From: Candidatus Eiseniibacteriota bacterium
GTDB taxonomy: Bacteria; Eisenbacteria; RBG-16-71-46
Length of the DNA stretch: 11,196 nucleotides
NCBI GenBank assembly: GCA_903921835.1
Contig: CAIXRL010000250.1
Coordinates: forward strand, 1 to 11,196
Reading direction: 5' to 3'
Shown: in pieces, positions 1 to 5,688 of the stretch
How positions within the stretch are numbered: position 1 is the stretch's first letter
How the letters are laid out: every line of letters starts with the position of its first letter
Made by a program: the position numbers and the translations under genes
Notes under the pieces: model-generated
The model's input: the letters and a program-made list of their open reading frames with translations, nothing else
Databases searched by the model: none
What the model was told of the DNA's origin: nothing

Positions 1-8
1 GTGATCCT

Positions 9-42
9 GGCCTGCCCGGGGGGGCTCGCGTGCCGGCAGGCC
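9..42. repeat. Inverted repeat / hairpin in copy A
   Basis: The arms GGCCTGCC (9-16) and GGCAGGCC (35-42) are perfect reverse complements and flank an 18-nt GC-rich loop. DGRs need a hairpin or cruciform just 3' of the variable region for efficient target recognition, and this hairpin sits where one would be expected. The loop is longer than the tetraloops of the well-studied DGRs, so the functional link is inference. Confidence 0.6.
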
Positions 43-89
43 GCGTGGGGTGGGGGCGTTTGTGTTGAGGTTGGTGTGGGCGTGGCATC

Positions 90-144
90 CGCGGCTCGGA
101 CGGCCGCGCTAACGCCCGCGCGGCAGCGCGCAGAGCGAGCCGCG
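90..144. repeat. Second inverted repeat in copy A
   Basis: The arms CGCGGCTCG (90-98) and CGAGCCGCG (136-144) are a 9-bp perfect inverted repeat around a GC-rich interior rich in further short self-complementary stretches. The equivalent in copy B has 10-bp arms. It could act as an RNA stem, an attenuator or a cruciform. There is no T-tract, so it is not a clear intrinsic terminator. Confidence 0.55.
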
Positions 145-206
145 AGCGCAGCACGCACCTCCCACGAATCAATATCGAGATGGCGCAGGCAAAACGAGCA
201 CGACCC

Positions 207-213
207 AAGGGAG
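207..213 (+). promoter_or_regulatory. Shine-Dalgarno for the GrpE-like gene
   Basis: AAGGGAG lies 8 nt before the ATG at 222. The alternative in-frame ATG at 180 has no comparable purine-rich site, so this site decides the start. Confidence 0.7.
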
Positions 214-221
214 ATCGCATC

Positions 222-782
222 ATGAGCCTGTCACAGCGACTCGCGGCCGCATGGGCGGCACTGAGCGGAGAGTCGGACGCTGCAAGTGCGGCGAAGCGCC
301 GCAAGCGTCCTGCCGCAGCCGGCGACGCGGACGCCTCGCCCGCCTCGCGCATCGCGCAACTCGAGCTGGATGTCGAGGAGCGCGACGAGCGCATCGAATC
401 GCTTCTGCGCGAGGCCGAGGCGCAACGCGGCGCCGTGCAGGGCGAAGCCGCCACGGCCGCGGCGGACCGCATGGGCCGGCTCCTCAAGCACCTGGCGCCG
501 CTGGTGGCGCAGGCCGATGCGATGAAGCACTTCCAGGACTCCGGTCGCGCGATCACGGCCGAGGACGCGCTGGCCATCGTGGCGCGCATCGAGGCGGCGA
601 TCGCGGAGGAGGGCGTCGAGCGCATCGGTGCGGCCGGCGAGGAGACCGCGTTCGATTCGCGCCGCCATCAACGCTTGAGCGGCGGCGACGTGCGCGACGG
701 CGATCCGGTCGAGGTGCGTTTCATCGGGTTTCGCCAGGGCGAGCGCATCCTGGCCAAGGCGCTGGTCAGCAGGAAGGGATAG
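222..782 (+). CDS. GrpE-like nucleotide exchange factor
   Basis: This 186-aa protein resembles GrpE, the Hsp70 nucleotide-exchange factor. The N-terminal 40 residues are Ala/Lys-rich and low complexity. A charged helical, coiled-coil-like stretch follows (about 43-90, RIAQLELDVEERDERIESLL), then a helical middle (about 90-135). The C-terminal beta region (144-186) begins FDSRRHQRLSGGDVRDGDPV and ends with FRQGERILAKALVSRKG. In canonical GrpE this part reads like FDP-x-H-EAV followed by a G-Y-x-x-GxRVLRPA-x-V strand pair. The stop is 5 nt before the Hsp70 start, so the two are surely co-expressed, which supports the assignment. The protein is divergent and probably serves the adjacent Hsp70 rather than DnaK. 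The ATG at 222 was chosen for its Shine-Dalgarno; a start at 180 would add 14 residues. Confidence 0.8.
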   Translation: MSLSQRLAAAWAALSGESDAASAAKRRKRPAAAGDADASPASRIAQLELDVEERDERIESLLREAEAQRGAVQGEAATAAADRMGRLLKHLAPLVAQADAMKHFQDSGRAITAEDALAIVARIEAAIAEEGVERIGAAGEETAFDSRRHQRLSGGDVRDGDPVEVRFIGFRQGERILAKALVSRKG

Positions 783-787
783 CTCCG

Positions 788-2404
788 GTGCCCATTGCCA
801 TCGACTTCGGAACCTGCAACACGGTCATCGCGCGCTGGCGCGACGGCTTTCGCGCCGCAGAGATGATCCGCGTGGACGGCCTGAGCCGCAGCTTTCCGTT
901 CAACGCGCCGGGCGAGTCCCGCTCGCGCGAGGCGTTCGTGATCCCCTCGCTCATCCACTACGGCGAGGACACCAACCTGCTGCTCGGCCAGCAGGTGGTC
1001 GAGCAGGGCCTGAGCGACCACGCGGCCACGTTCCGTTGGCTCAAGCTGGAGATGCTGCGCGGCAGCGCGCGCTGCCGGCGCGTCAACGGCAACGTGCTCT
1101 CCATGCGGCAGGCGTCCACGGACCTGCTGCGCAACGTGCTCGCGTTTGCGGTGGGCCAGGCCGGCGGCGGCGAGCGTGACCTGGTGCTGACCGCTCCCAT
1201 TGAGACGTTCGACGGCTACCAGGACTGGCTCATCGAGACCGCGGGGCTGGTGTTCCCCGGCACGGTGCGCTGCCTGGACGAGGCCACGGCGTGCATCCTG
1301 GGTTACCAGCACATGGTGCAGGACAACGAAGCCTACATGGTGTTCGACTTTGGCGGCGGCACGCTGGACGTGTCCATTGCCAAGGTGCCCGCGGGCGGCG
1401 CCGGCAGTGCGCCCGCCAAGATCCTCGGCCGCGCCGGTGAGGAGCTGGGCGGCGGCCTGATCGACCAGTGGATGCTGGAGAAGATGCAGCTCGACAGCGC
1501 GGTGCAGGACGACGACATCGCGGCGATCGGCGTGCCGCTGATGGCGAAGGTCGAGGAAGCCAAGATCGCGCTGTCCTCGGGCAGGGACAAGGTCGACATC
1601 TCGCAGTTCAATGACCGCACCGGCCGCTCGGTCTCGTATTCGTTCACGCGCGCCCGGCTCACCGAGGTGCTGAAGGCGCACGAGCTGCCCATGCTGGTCT
1701 CGCGCACCATGTCGCGCGCGTTGGAGGCGGCGCAGCAGAACTACGGCCTGCTGCCCTCGCAGATCAAGGCGGTGCTCATGGTGGGCGGCACGTCGCTGTT
1801 GCTGGGCGTGCCCGACATTGTGCGCACGGTGCTGCCGCGCGTGCCGCTGATGCACGACCAGCCCTTCGAGGCCGTGGCCGCGGGCGCCTGCCGCTACGCC
1901 GGCGAGGACCTGAACCCCACGCTGGTGCACGAGTACGCGATCCGCAGCTGGAACCGCACGCAGATGGACTACGACTGGGTGAGCGTGATCCCGCGCGGGA
2001 CGCGCTACCCGACCGACCGGCCCGTTTCGGGGCGCTACATCACGACCGGCGTGAGCGAATCCGACGTGCTCGGCATGGTGGTGTGGGAACGCTCGCAGAT
2101 GAGCTTCCCCGAATCGAGCTGGGGCGTGGGCTCGGACGGGCAGTTGCAGAAGCTGGACCAGGGCGAGCGCCGGGTCACGGGTGAGCGCGAGTTGAACCCA
2201 CAGGCGCGCGAGTTCATCCACGCCGACCCGCCGTGCAGCATGACCGAGGGCAAGCGATTCATAGTCGCCTTTGGCGTGGACCGCAACAAGCGGCTCACGA
2301 TCTCGATCAAGGATTCGCGCGCGGGCAACAAGTCCTACGTCCTCACCACGGGCGGCGAGAAGGTGGCGCTGCCGGTGAAGGACTTTCCGTTGCTCAAGCT
2401 GTGA
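788..2404 (+). CDS. Hsp70-family (DnaK-like) chaperone without a C-terminal lid
   Basis: This 538-aa ATP-dependent chaperone has a complete Hsp70 nucleotide-binding domain. Phosphate-1 loop IAIDFGTCNTVIAR is at residues 3-16, connect-1-like DEATACILGY at 164-173, phosphate-2 FDFGGGT at 186-192, the adenosine motif VLMVGGTS at 329-336 and connect-2-like AVAAGA at 362-367. After about residue 377 comes a beta-rich region beginning TLVHEYAIRSW and containing VSVIPRGTRYPTDRP, which corresponds to the substrate-binding beta domain (compare the LIPRNTTIPT region of DnaK). The chain ends about 70-100 residues short of DnaK, with no helical lid or EEVD-like tail. The second Thr of the DnaK GTTN loop is Cys10. 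The start is GTG at 788 with AGGAAGGGA at 771-779. It lies between the GrpE-like gene and the FGE-type gene, and no J-protein is visible. I infer a dedicated chaperone for the neighbouring binding protein. Confidence 0.9.
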   Translation: MPIAIDFGTCNTVIARWRDGFRAAEMIRVDGLSRSFPFNAPGESRSREAFVIPSLIHYGEDTNLLLGQQVVEQGLSDHAATFRWLKLEMLRGSARCRRVNGNVLSMRQASTDLLRNVLAFAVGQAGGGERDLVLTAPIETFDGYQDWLIETAGLVFPGTVRCLDEATACILGYQHMVQDNEAYMVFDFGGGTLDVSIAKVPAGGAGSAPAKILGRAGEELGGGLIDQWMLEKMQLDSAVQDDDIAAIGVPLMAKVEEAKIALSSGRDKVDISQFNDRTGRSVSYSFTRARLTEVLKAHELPMLVSRTMSRALEAAQQNYGLLPSQIKAVLMVGGTSLLLGVPDIVRTVLPRVPLMHDQPFEAVAAGACRYAGEDLNPTLVHEYAIRSWNRTQMDYDWVSVIPRGTRYPTDRPVSGRYITTGVSESDVLGMVVWERSQMSFPESSWGVGSDGQLQKLDQGERRVTGERELNPQAREFIHADPPCSMTEGKRFIVAFGVDRNKRLTISIKDSRAGNKSYVLTTGGEKVALPVKDFPLLKL

Positions 2405-2423
2405 GGCGGGGGATGCGGATGGC

Positions 2424-2428
2424 GGAGG
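2424..2428 (+). promoter_or_regulatory. Shine-Dalgarno for the FGE-type gene
   Basis: GGAGG lies 7 nt before the GTG at 2436. A second purine-rich site (AAGGGAG, 2467-2473) lies 13 nt before an in-frame GTG at 2487, so a shorter product is possible. The first site has the better spacing. Confidence 0.6.
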
Positions 2429-2435
2429 GCGTTGC

Positions 2436-3194
2436 GTGATCTACCAACTTCACGCTTCAACGGTCCAAGGGAGATGCGACCTCGCGGTGAACGCGAAGGA
2501 CGGGAGCGTTCTGGTGCGCGTACCGGCCGGTAAGTTCGAGATGGGGGACGGGCAGGACGCGAACTGCCCGAAGCACCGGGTGCGCCTGGCCGAGTACTGG
2601 ATTGGTGTGTACAGCGTGACGAACCGTCAGTACGCGCGGTTCGTGGTGGAGACGAAGCGTCGGGCGCCGGACGTGTTGAGCTATGGGGATCCGGTCTGGC
2701 AGAACGGCCGTTGTCCCGCGGCGAAGCTGGACCACCCGGTGGTGAATGTGAGCTGGGATGACGCGGTGGCATACGGCAAATGGTCCGGACTGTCGCTACC
2801 GAGCGAGGCGCAATGGGAGAAGGCAGCACGGGGTCCCAAAGGTCTCATCTACCCATGGGGTTCGGGGTGGGAGGAGTCCCGGTGTCGCAACGACAAGAAC
2901 AAGGGAACCGAGCAGACGGCGTCGGCGTGGGGGTACCCGGCAGGTGCCAGCGGCACCGGGACGTACCAGCAGGGCGGGAACGTGTACGAGTGGTGTGCGG
3001 ACTGGTACGAGGAGAAGTACTACGCGCAGAGTCCCACGGAGAACCCTCCCGGCCCGCAGGCAGGCGCCAGCCGGGTGTACCGTGGCGGCTGCTGGTGGCT
3101 CGTCGACGCGTCGAACTTCCGCGGGGCGTTCCGCCTCTGGGACGACCCGTCGCTCCGCCGCCGGGGCTTCCGCCTCGTGAGGGCAGGTTCGTGA
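2436..3194 (+). CDS. FGE-sulfatase/C-type-lectin-fold protein, candidate DGR target
   Basis: This 252-aa protein is a single formylglycine-generating-enzyme-like domain (FGE-sulfatase, C-type lectin fold). Landmarks are VRVPAGKFEMGD (about 27-38), YWIGVYSVTNRQYARFV, HPVVNVSWDDAVAYGKW, LPSEAQWEKAARG, GNVYEWCADWY (181-191), RGGCWW (216-221) and the terminal GFRLVR (244-249). The segment that carries the paired catalytic cysteines in true FGE (between RGG and GFR) has only Cys219, so sulfatase-activating chemistry is unlikely and a ligand-binding role is favoured. This architecture, ending within a few residues of GFRLV, is typical of DGR-diversified proteins. No signal peptide is seen, so it is probably cytoplasmic. 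It follows the Hsp70 gene by 31 nt, and its stop lies inside repeat copy B. The start is GTG at 2436; GTG at 2487 is the alternative. A non-diversified FGE-like protein remains possible. Confidence 0.88.
   Translation: MIYQLHASTVQGRCDLAVNAKDGSVLVRVPAGKFEMGDGQDANCPKHRVRLAEYWIGVYSVTNRQYARFVVETKRRAPDVLSYGDPVWQNGRCPAAKLDHPVVNVSWDDAVAYGKWSGLSLPSEAQWEKAARGPKGLIYPWGSGWEESRCRNDKNKGTEQTASAWGYPAGASGTGTYQQGGNVYEWCADWYEEKYYAQSPTENPPGPQAGASRVYRGGCWWLVDASNFRGAFRLWDDPSLRRRGFRLVRAGS
3081..3190 (+). other. Putative DGR variable region (VR)
   Basis: This covers residues 216-252, from RGGCWW to the stop. In DGR target proteins of this fold, this stretch is copied from a template whose mutable sites are mostly AAC codons. 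Aligned by eye to that pattern (RGGSW-NNN..., N-rich, ...GFRLV), the candidate mutable residues are L222, V223, D224, F232, L234, W235, D236, L240, R242 and R243. Eight of these ten codons end in C, as AAC-derived codons should. High genomic GC weakens this test. No template repeat is in the window. Confidence 0.5.
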
Positions 3195-3334
3195 TCCTGG
3201 CCTGCCCGGGGGGGCTCGCGTGCCGGCAGGCCGCGTGGGGTGGGGGCGTTTGTGTTGAGGTTGGTGTGGGCGGTGTTTCCGCGGCTCGTGCGGCCGCGGA
3301 AGCGCTCGCGCGGCAGCGCGCAGAGCGAGCCGCG
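3191..3334 (+). repeat. Copy B of the 144-bp direct repeat, abutting the FGE-type stop
   Basis: The first 82 bp are identical to 1-82 and the rest is about 84 percent identical, without indels. It starts on the last base of the codon before the TGA stop (3192-3194), so homology between copies begins at the C-terminus of the FGE-type gene and runs into non-coding DNA. Such a shared 3' boundary is what repeated retrohoming into several targets (initiation-of-mutagenic-homology plus hairpin) or plain gene duplication would leave. It contains G7 (3208-3214), a G/T-rich tract (3236-3272) and two inverted repeats. Confidence 0.9.
3199..3232. repeat. Inverted repeat / hairpin just 3' of the putative VR
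   Basis: The 8-bp perfect arms GGCCTGCC (3199-3206) and GGCAGGCC (3225-3232) begin five bases past the FGE-type stop codon and enclose an 18-nt loop containing the G7 run. The position fits a DGR target-recognition hairpin. It could also be an mRNA 3' stem that protects or attenuates the transcript. Confidence 0.6.
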
Positions 3335-3335
3335 G
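3279..3335. repeat. Second, larger inverted repeat in copy B
   Basis: The arms CCGCGGCTCG (3279-3288) and CGAGCCGCGG (3326-3335) are a perfect 10-bp inverted repeat. The interior holds GCGGCCGC and other short palindromes, so a branched structure can form. There is no T-run after it. It lies 44 nt before the DUF2997-like start and may set expression of the downstream pair. Confidence 0.6.
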
Positions 3336-3370
3336 CGGCGGGTCGGCACAACAGGTAGTCTGTACACAAT

Positions 3371-3375
3371 GGAGG
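3371..3375 (+). promoter_or_regulatory. Shine-Dalgarno for the DUF2997-like gene
   Basis: GGAGG lies 4 nt before the ATG at 3380. It fixes the start of this short gene. Confidence 0.7.
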
Positions 3376-3379
3376 CGAC

Positions 3380-3580
3380 ATGAAGAAGATGCGGATTCAC
3401 ATCGACAACAGTGGCAAGACGACCGTGAAGGTCGAGGGCGCGGAGGGCGATGAGTGCCTGGATTTCACGCGCGCCGTCGAGAAGGCGCTCGGAACCGTCG
3501 AGGAGCGCGTGCGGCACGATGACGAGCAGGGCGACCGGGTGAACGTCGAGGAACACAGGCGCGTCGATACCAGCGAGTGA
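3380..3580 (+). CDS. DUF2997-like small protein
   Basis: This 66-aa acidic protein starts MKKMRIHIDNSGKTTVKVEG, a predicted beta-hairpin, followed by GDECLDFTRAVEKALGTVEER. The short strand pair, the G-x-x-CLDxT motif and the following helix ending in LG match DUF2997 as I know it. That family is commonly encoded beside Ycf46-type AAA+ ATPases and DUF1257 (Ycf35-like) proteins. Here it overlaps the ATPase start by 4 nt (GTGA, 3577-3580), which indicates translational coupling and probably a direct partnership. No DUF1257 gene is visible. The biochemical role is unknown; an adaptor or regulator of the ATPase is inference. The last 20 residues are charged and probably disordered. Confidence 0.75.
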   Translation: MKKMRIHIDNSGKTTVKVEGAEGDECLDFTRAVEKALGTVEERVRHDDEQGDRVNVEEHRRVDTSE

Positions 3581-5181
3581 GCACGACCATGGCCGGATTC
3601 ACCGAGGACCTTGCGGTCTACATCAAGGCGGGCTACCCGATTCTCTCGATCGTCTCGGGCGAGGAGGACCGCGTCCTGGAGCGCATCGAGAGCATGCGCG
3701 TCGACACCGCGCTCATGGCCAAGCCGCGCGAGCTGTTCGTGTGGAGCATCTCGCGCGGCCTGGTCAACTCGGCGGGCCAGCCGGTCGGCAAGGACGACAC
3801 GCGCCGGCCCGAGGCCGCGCTGGTGGCCGTGGCGCGGCTTGAGCAGTCCGCGCTCATCGTCTTCAAGGACTTCCATCCGTACATGCGGGAGGGCTTCCAG
3901 ACCTCGTCGTTGATCGTGCGCCAGATCCGCGACCTGGTGGGCGATCTCAAGCGCACGGGTAAGACGCTGCTCTGGGTTTCGCCGGTGCTGCACATTCCGC
4001 CCGAGCTGGAGAAGGACGTCACGGTCATCGACATGCCGCTGCCCGCCGAGTCCGAGTATCGCGGCGTGCTCGACGAGCTGATCGCCGGCGTTAAGGACAA
4101 CCCGCGCGTCGTGATCGACCTGGACGACGACGGCAAGGACGAGCTGATCAAGGCCTGCCAGGGGCTCACCAAGGACGAGGCCGAGAACGCGCTGGCGCGC
4201 ACCATCGTCAGCCGCGGGCGGCTCGACGGCGAGGACGTGCGCGCAATCCTGTCCGAAAAGGAACAGATCATCCGCAAGTCGGGGATCCTCGAGTACACCG
4301 CCGCGGTCGAGACGTTCGACCACGTGGGCGGCCTCGGTAACCTCAAGCGCTGGCTCAAGCGCCGCAACGAGGCCTTCTCGCAGAAGGCGCGCGACTTCGG
4401 CCTGCCGCACCCGCGCGGCGTGCTGCTGGTGGGCGTGCCCGGCTGCGGCAAGAGCCTGTGCGCCAAGGCGGTGGCGGCGGCGTGGCGCAAGCCGCTGCTC
4501 AAGTTTGACCTGGGGCGTGTTTTCGCGGGCCTGGTCGGCGAGTCCGAGGCCAACATGCGCAAGGCGCTCACCGTGGCCGAGGGCGTGGCGCCGGCCATTC
4601 TGTGGATCGACGAGGTGGAGAAGGGGCTCTCGGGCGCGACCGGCGGCGGTGGCGACAGCGGCGTGTCCACACGCGTGTTCGGCAACCTGCTCACGTGGAT
4701 GGAGGAGAAGCAGAAGCCCGTGTTTGTGGTCGCGACGGCCAATGACATCTCTCGGCTGCCCCCCGAACTGCTGCGCAAGGGGCGGTTGGATCAGATCTTC
4801 TTCGTCGACCTGCCCACGCCGCGCGAGCGCGCCGAGATCCTGGCCATCCACCTTGCCCGGCGTCAGCGCGACCCGTCGGACTTCGACCTTGCCGCCATCG
4901 TGCGCGTGACGGACGAGTTCAGCGGCGCAGAGCTGGAGCAGATCGTGGTCGAGGCGCTCTTCGAGGCGTTCGAGTCGCCCGACCGGCGGCTGGTCACGGA
5001 TCACCTCGTGCGCGCCGCACAGCAGACGGTTCCGCTGGCGCGTTCACGCGGGGCTCAGTTCGAGGAACTGCGCCGCTGGGCCGCCGAGGCCTGCCTGCCG
5101 GCCGCGCAGCCGCTGGGTGCCGACAAGCCGGAGGAGGACGAGGGACCGGGGGCCCGACGGGCGCGGTTGATTGAGGTGTAG
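3577..5181 (+). CDS. Ycf46-type AAA+ ATPase
   Basis: This 534-aa ATPase has an N-terminal alpha/beta domain (about 1-240, beginning FTEDLAVYIKAGYPILSIVS) and a classical AAA module. The module shows FDHVGGLGNLKRWLKRR before it, Walker A GVPGCGKS (286-293) and GLVGESEANMRKAL after it. Walker B is ILWIDEVE (341-348, acidic D345/E346), sensor 1 VATAND (385-390), and LLRKGRLDQIFF carries the probable arginine fingers R400 and R403. A C-terminal helical lid with SGAELEQIV follows. The order and wording of motifs, and the length of about 500 aa, match the Ycf46 family known from plastids, cyanobacteria and other bacteria, whose function is poorly defined. All catalytic residues are present, so it should be an active ATPase, probably hexameric. 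The start is GTG at 3577, overlapping the DUF2997-like stop; ATG at 3589 is an equally possible start four codons in. Confidence 0.9.
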   Translation: MSTTMAGFTEDLAVYIKAGYPILSIVSGEEDRVLERIESMRVDTALMAKPRELFVWSISRGLVNSAGQPVGKDDTRRPEAALVAVARLEQSALIVFKDFHPYMREGFQTSSLIVRQIRDLVGDLKRTGKTLLWVSPVLHIPPELEKDVTVIDMPLPAESEYRGVLDELIAGVKDNPRVVIDLDDDGKDELIKACQGLTKDEAENALARTIVSRGRLDGEDVRAILSEKEQIIRKSGILEYTAAVETFDHVGGLGNLKRWLKRRNEAFSQKARDFGLPHPRGVLLVGVPGCGKSLCAKAVAAAWRKPLLKFDLGRVFAGLVGESEANMRKALTVAEGVAPAILWIDEVEKGLSGATGGGGDSGVSTRVFGNLLTWMEEKQKPVFVVATANDISRLPPELLRKGRLDQIFFVDLPTPRERAEILAIHLARRQRDPSDFDLAAIVRVTDEFSGAELEQIVVEALFEAFESPDRRLVTDHLVRAAQQTVPLARSRGAQFEELRRWAAEACLPAAQPLGADKPEEDEGPGARRARLIEV

Positions 5182-5203
5182 GCCCGAGACAGCGCAGTGT
5201 GCG

Positions 5204-5231
5204 CGGGCGGGCCGATGCTCCGGCCCGCCCG
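5204..5231. terminator. GC-rich hairpin between convergent genes
   Basis: The arms CGGGCGGGCC (5204-5213) and GGCCCGCCCG (5222-5231) form a perfect 10-bp stem with an 8-nt loop, 22 nt past the ATPase stop and 54 nt past the stop of the opposite-strand gene. The convergent setting favours a shared bidirectional terminator. No T-run follows on either strand. Confidence 0.6.
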
Positions 5232-5285
5232 GCTCGCGTCATTCCCTCGCACGTCCCCCGAGCGTACGAACTCCGGGTGATGGCG

Positions 5286-5561
5286 CTACTTTCGGCCCAG
5301 CATGTTGGCGGACGAGACGGCGAGAAACACCGCTCCGATCACGTAGATGAATGCGCCAGGACTGGCGAGCTTGTCGCGATTCGTGAACAGGAAGAAACCT
5401 GCCGCCGCGGCGGCGACGACGATCCACGGCAGGCCGCTCGATGCGGACGGAGTGGGCTTCGGATCGCTCTTCGGGGTTTCGGGCTGGGGCTGTTCGCCCC
5501 GAGTGGCTCCCGTGCTCGCGTCTTTGGCTGTCGGGTTGGTGTTGGCGCGTTCTTCGCTCAT
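5286..5561 (-). CDS. Small two-helix membrane protein, unknown
   Basis: This 91-aa protein is not recognised as a named family. Residues 1-43 are hydrophilic and rich in Pro, Ser, Thr and Glu, so probably disordered. Two hydrophobic segments follow: WIVVAAAAAGFFLF (46-59) and AFIYVIGAVFLAV (70-82), joined by NRDKLASPG, with a basic LGRK end. This suggests a helical hairpin in the inner membrane. The ATG at 5561 was chosen because GGAGAA precedes it by 7 nt on the minus strand and because the hydrophilic start makes sense. The open frame continues upstream to 5720 but has no good start there. It lies 127 bp downstream of another small membrane protein on the same strand, so they may be co-transcribed. 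Confidence 0.65.
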   Translation of the reverse strand: MSEERANTNPTAKDASTGATRGEQPQPETPKSDPKPTPSASSGLPWIVVAAAAAGFFLFTNRDKLASPGAFIYVIGAVFLAVSSANMLGRK

Positions 5562-5688
5562 GGGTGTCTTCTCCGTGTAGGCGCGAGGTCGGCGGTGTCG
5601 TTCGCGTGTGCATGGCCTTCGCCATTGCTGGGGTGTTCGCGATGTGGCCTGCCTGCTCATCGGTCGCGGCCTGATGAATGGTCGTGAG

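Larger units (their letters stand above)
1..144 (+). repeat. Copy A of a 144-bp direct repeat (post-FGE element)
   Basis: Positions 1-82 are identical to 3191-3272. Positions 83-144 align without gaps to 3273-3334 with about 10 mismatches (hand count). Copy B starts on the last base before the TGA stop of the FGE-type gene, and copy A likewise begins with GTGATCC (TGA at 2-4). Copy A is therefore probably the 3' end and downstream flank of another FGE-type gene, or of a DGR template, cut off by the window edge. The element holds an 8-bp inverted repeat (9-16/35-42), a run of seven G (18-24), a G/T-rich tract (about 47-82) and a second inverted repeat (90-98/136-144). Confidence 0.9.

Noticed and set aside
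1..225. 74-codon open frame through repeat copy A running into the GrpE-like start
   Set aside because: It lies over a non-coding repeat. Differences from copy B are mostly non-synonymous, and the frame crosses the Shine-Dalgarno of the next gene.
251..787. Upstream extension of the Hsp70 frame over the GrpE-like gene
   Set aside because: The extension is Arg/Gly-rich shadow sequence. A Shine-Dalgarno and GTG at 788 put the start exactly before the phosphate-1 motif.
668..2221. 517-codon open frame antisense to the Hsp70
   Set aside because: It is a shadow of a clear Hsp70 gene, rich in Arg, His and Gln, without motifs.
2436..3194. True formylglycine-generating enzyme (sulfatase maturation)
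   Set aside because: The catalytic cysteine pair is missing between RGG and GFR, and no sulfatase gene is nearby.
3397..5004. 535-codon open frame antisense to the Ycf46-type ATPase
   Set aside because: It has the low-complexity Arg/His/Leu composition of high-GC shadow frames and no recognisable domain; the plus strand has all AAA motifs.
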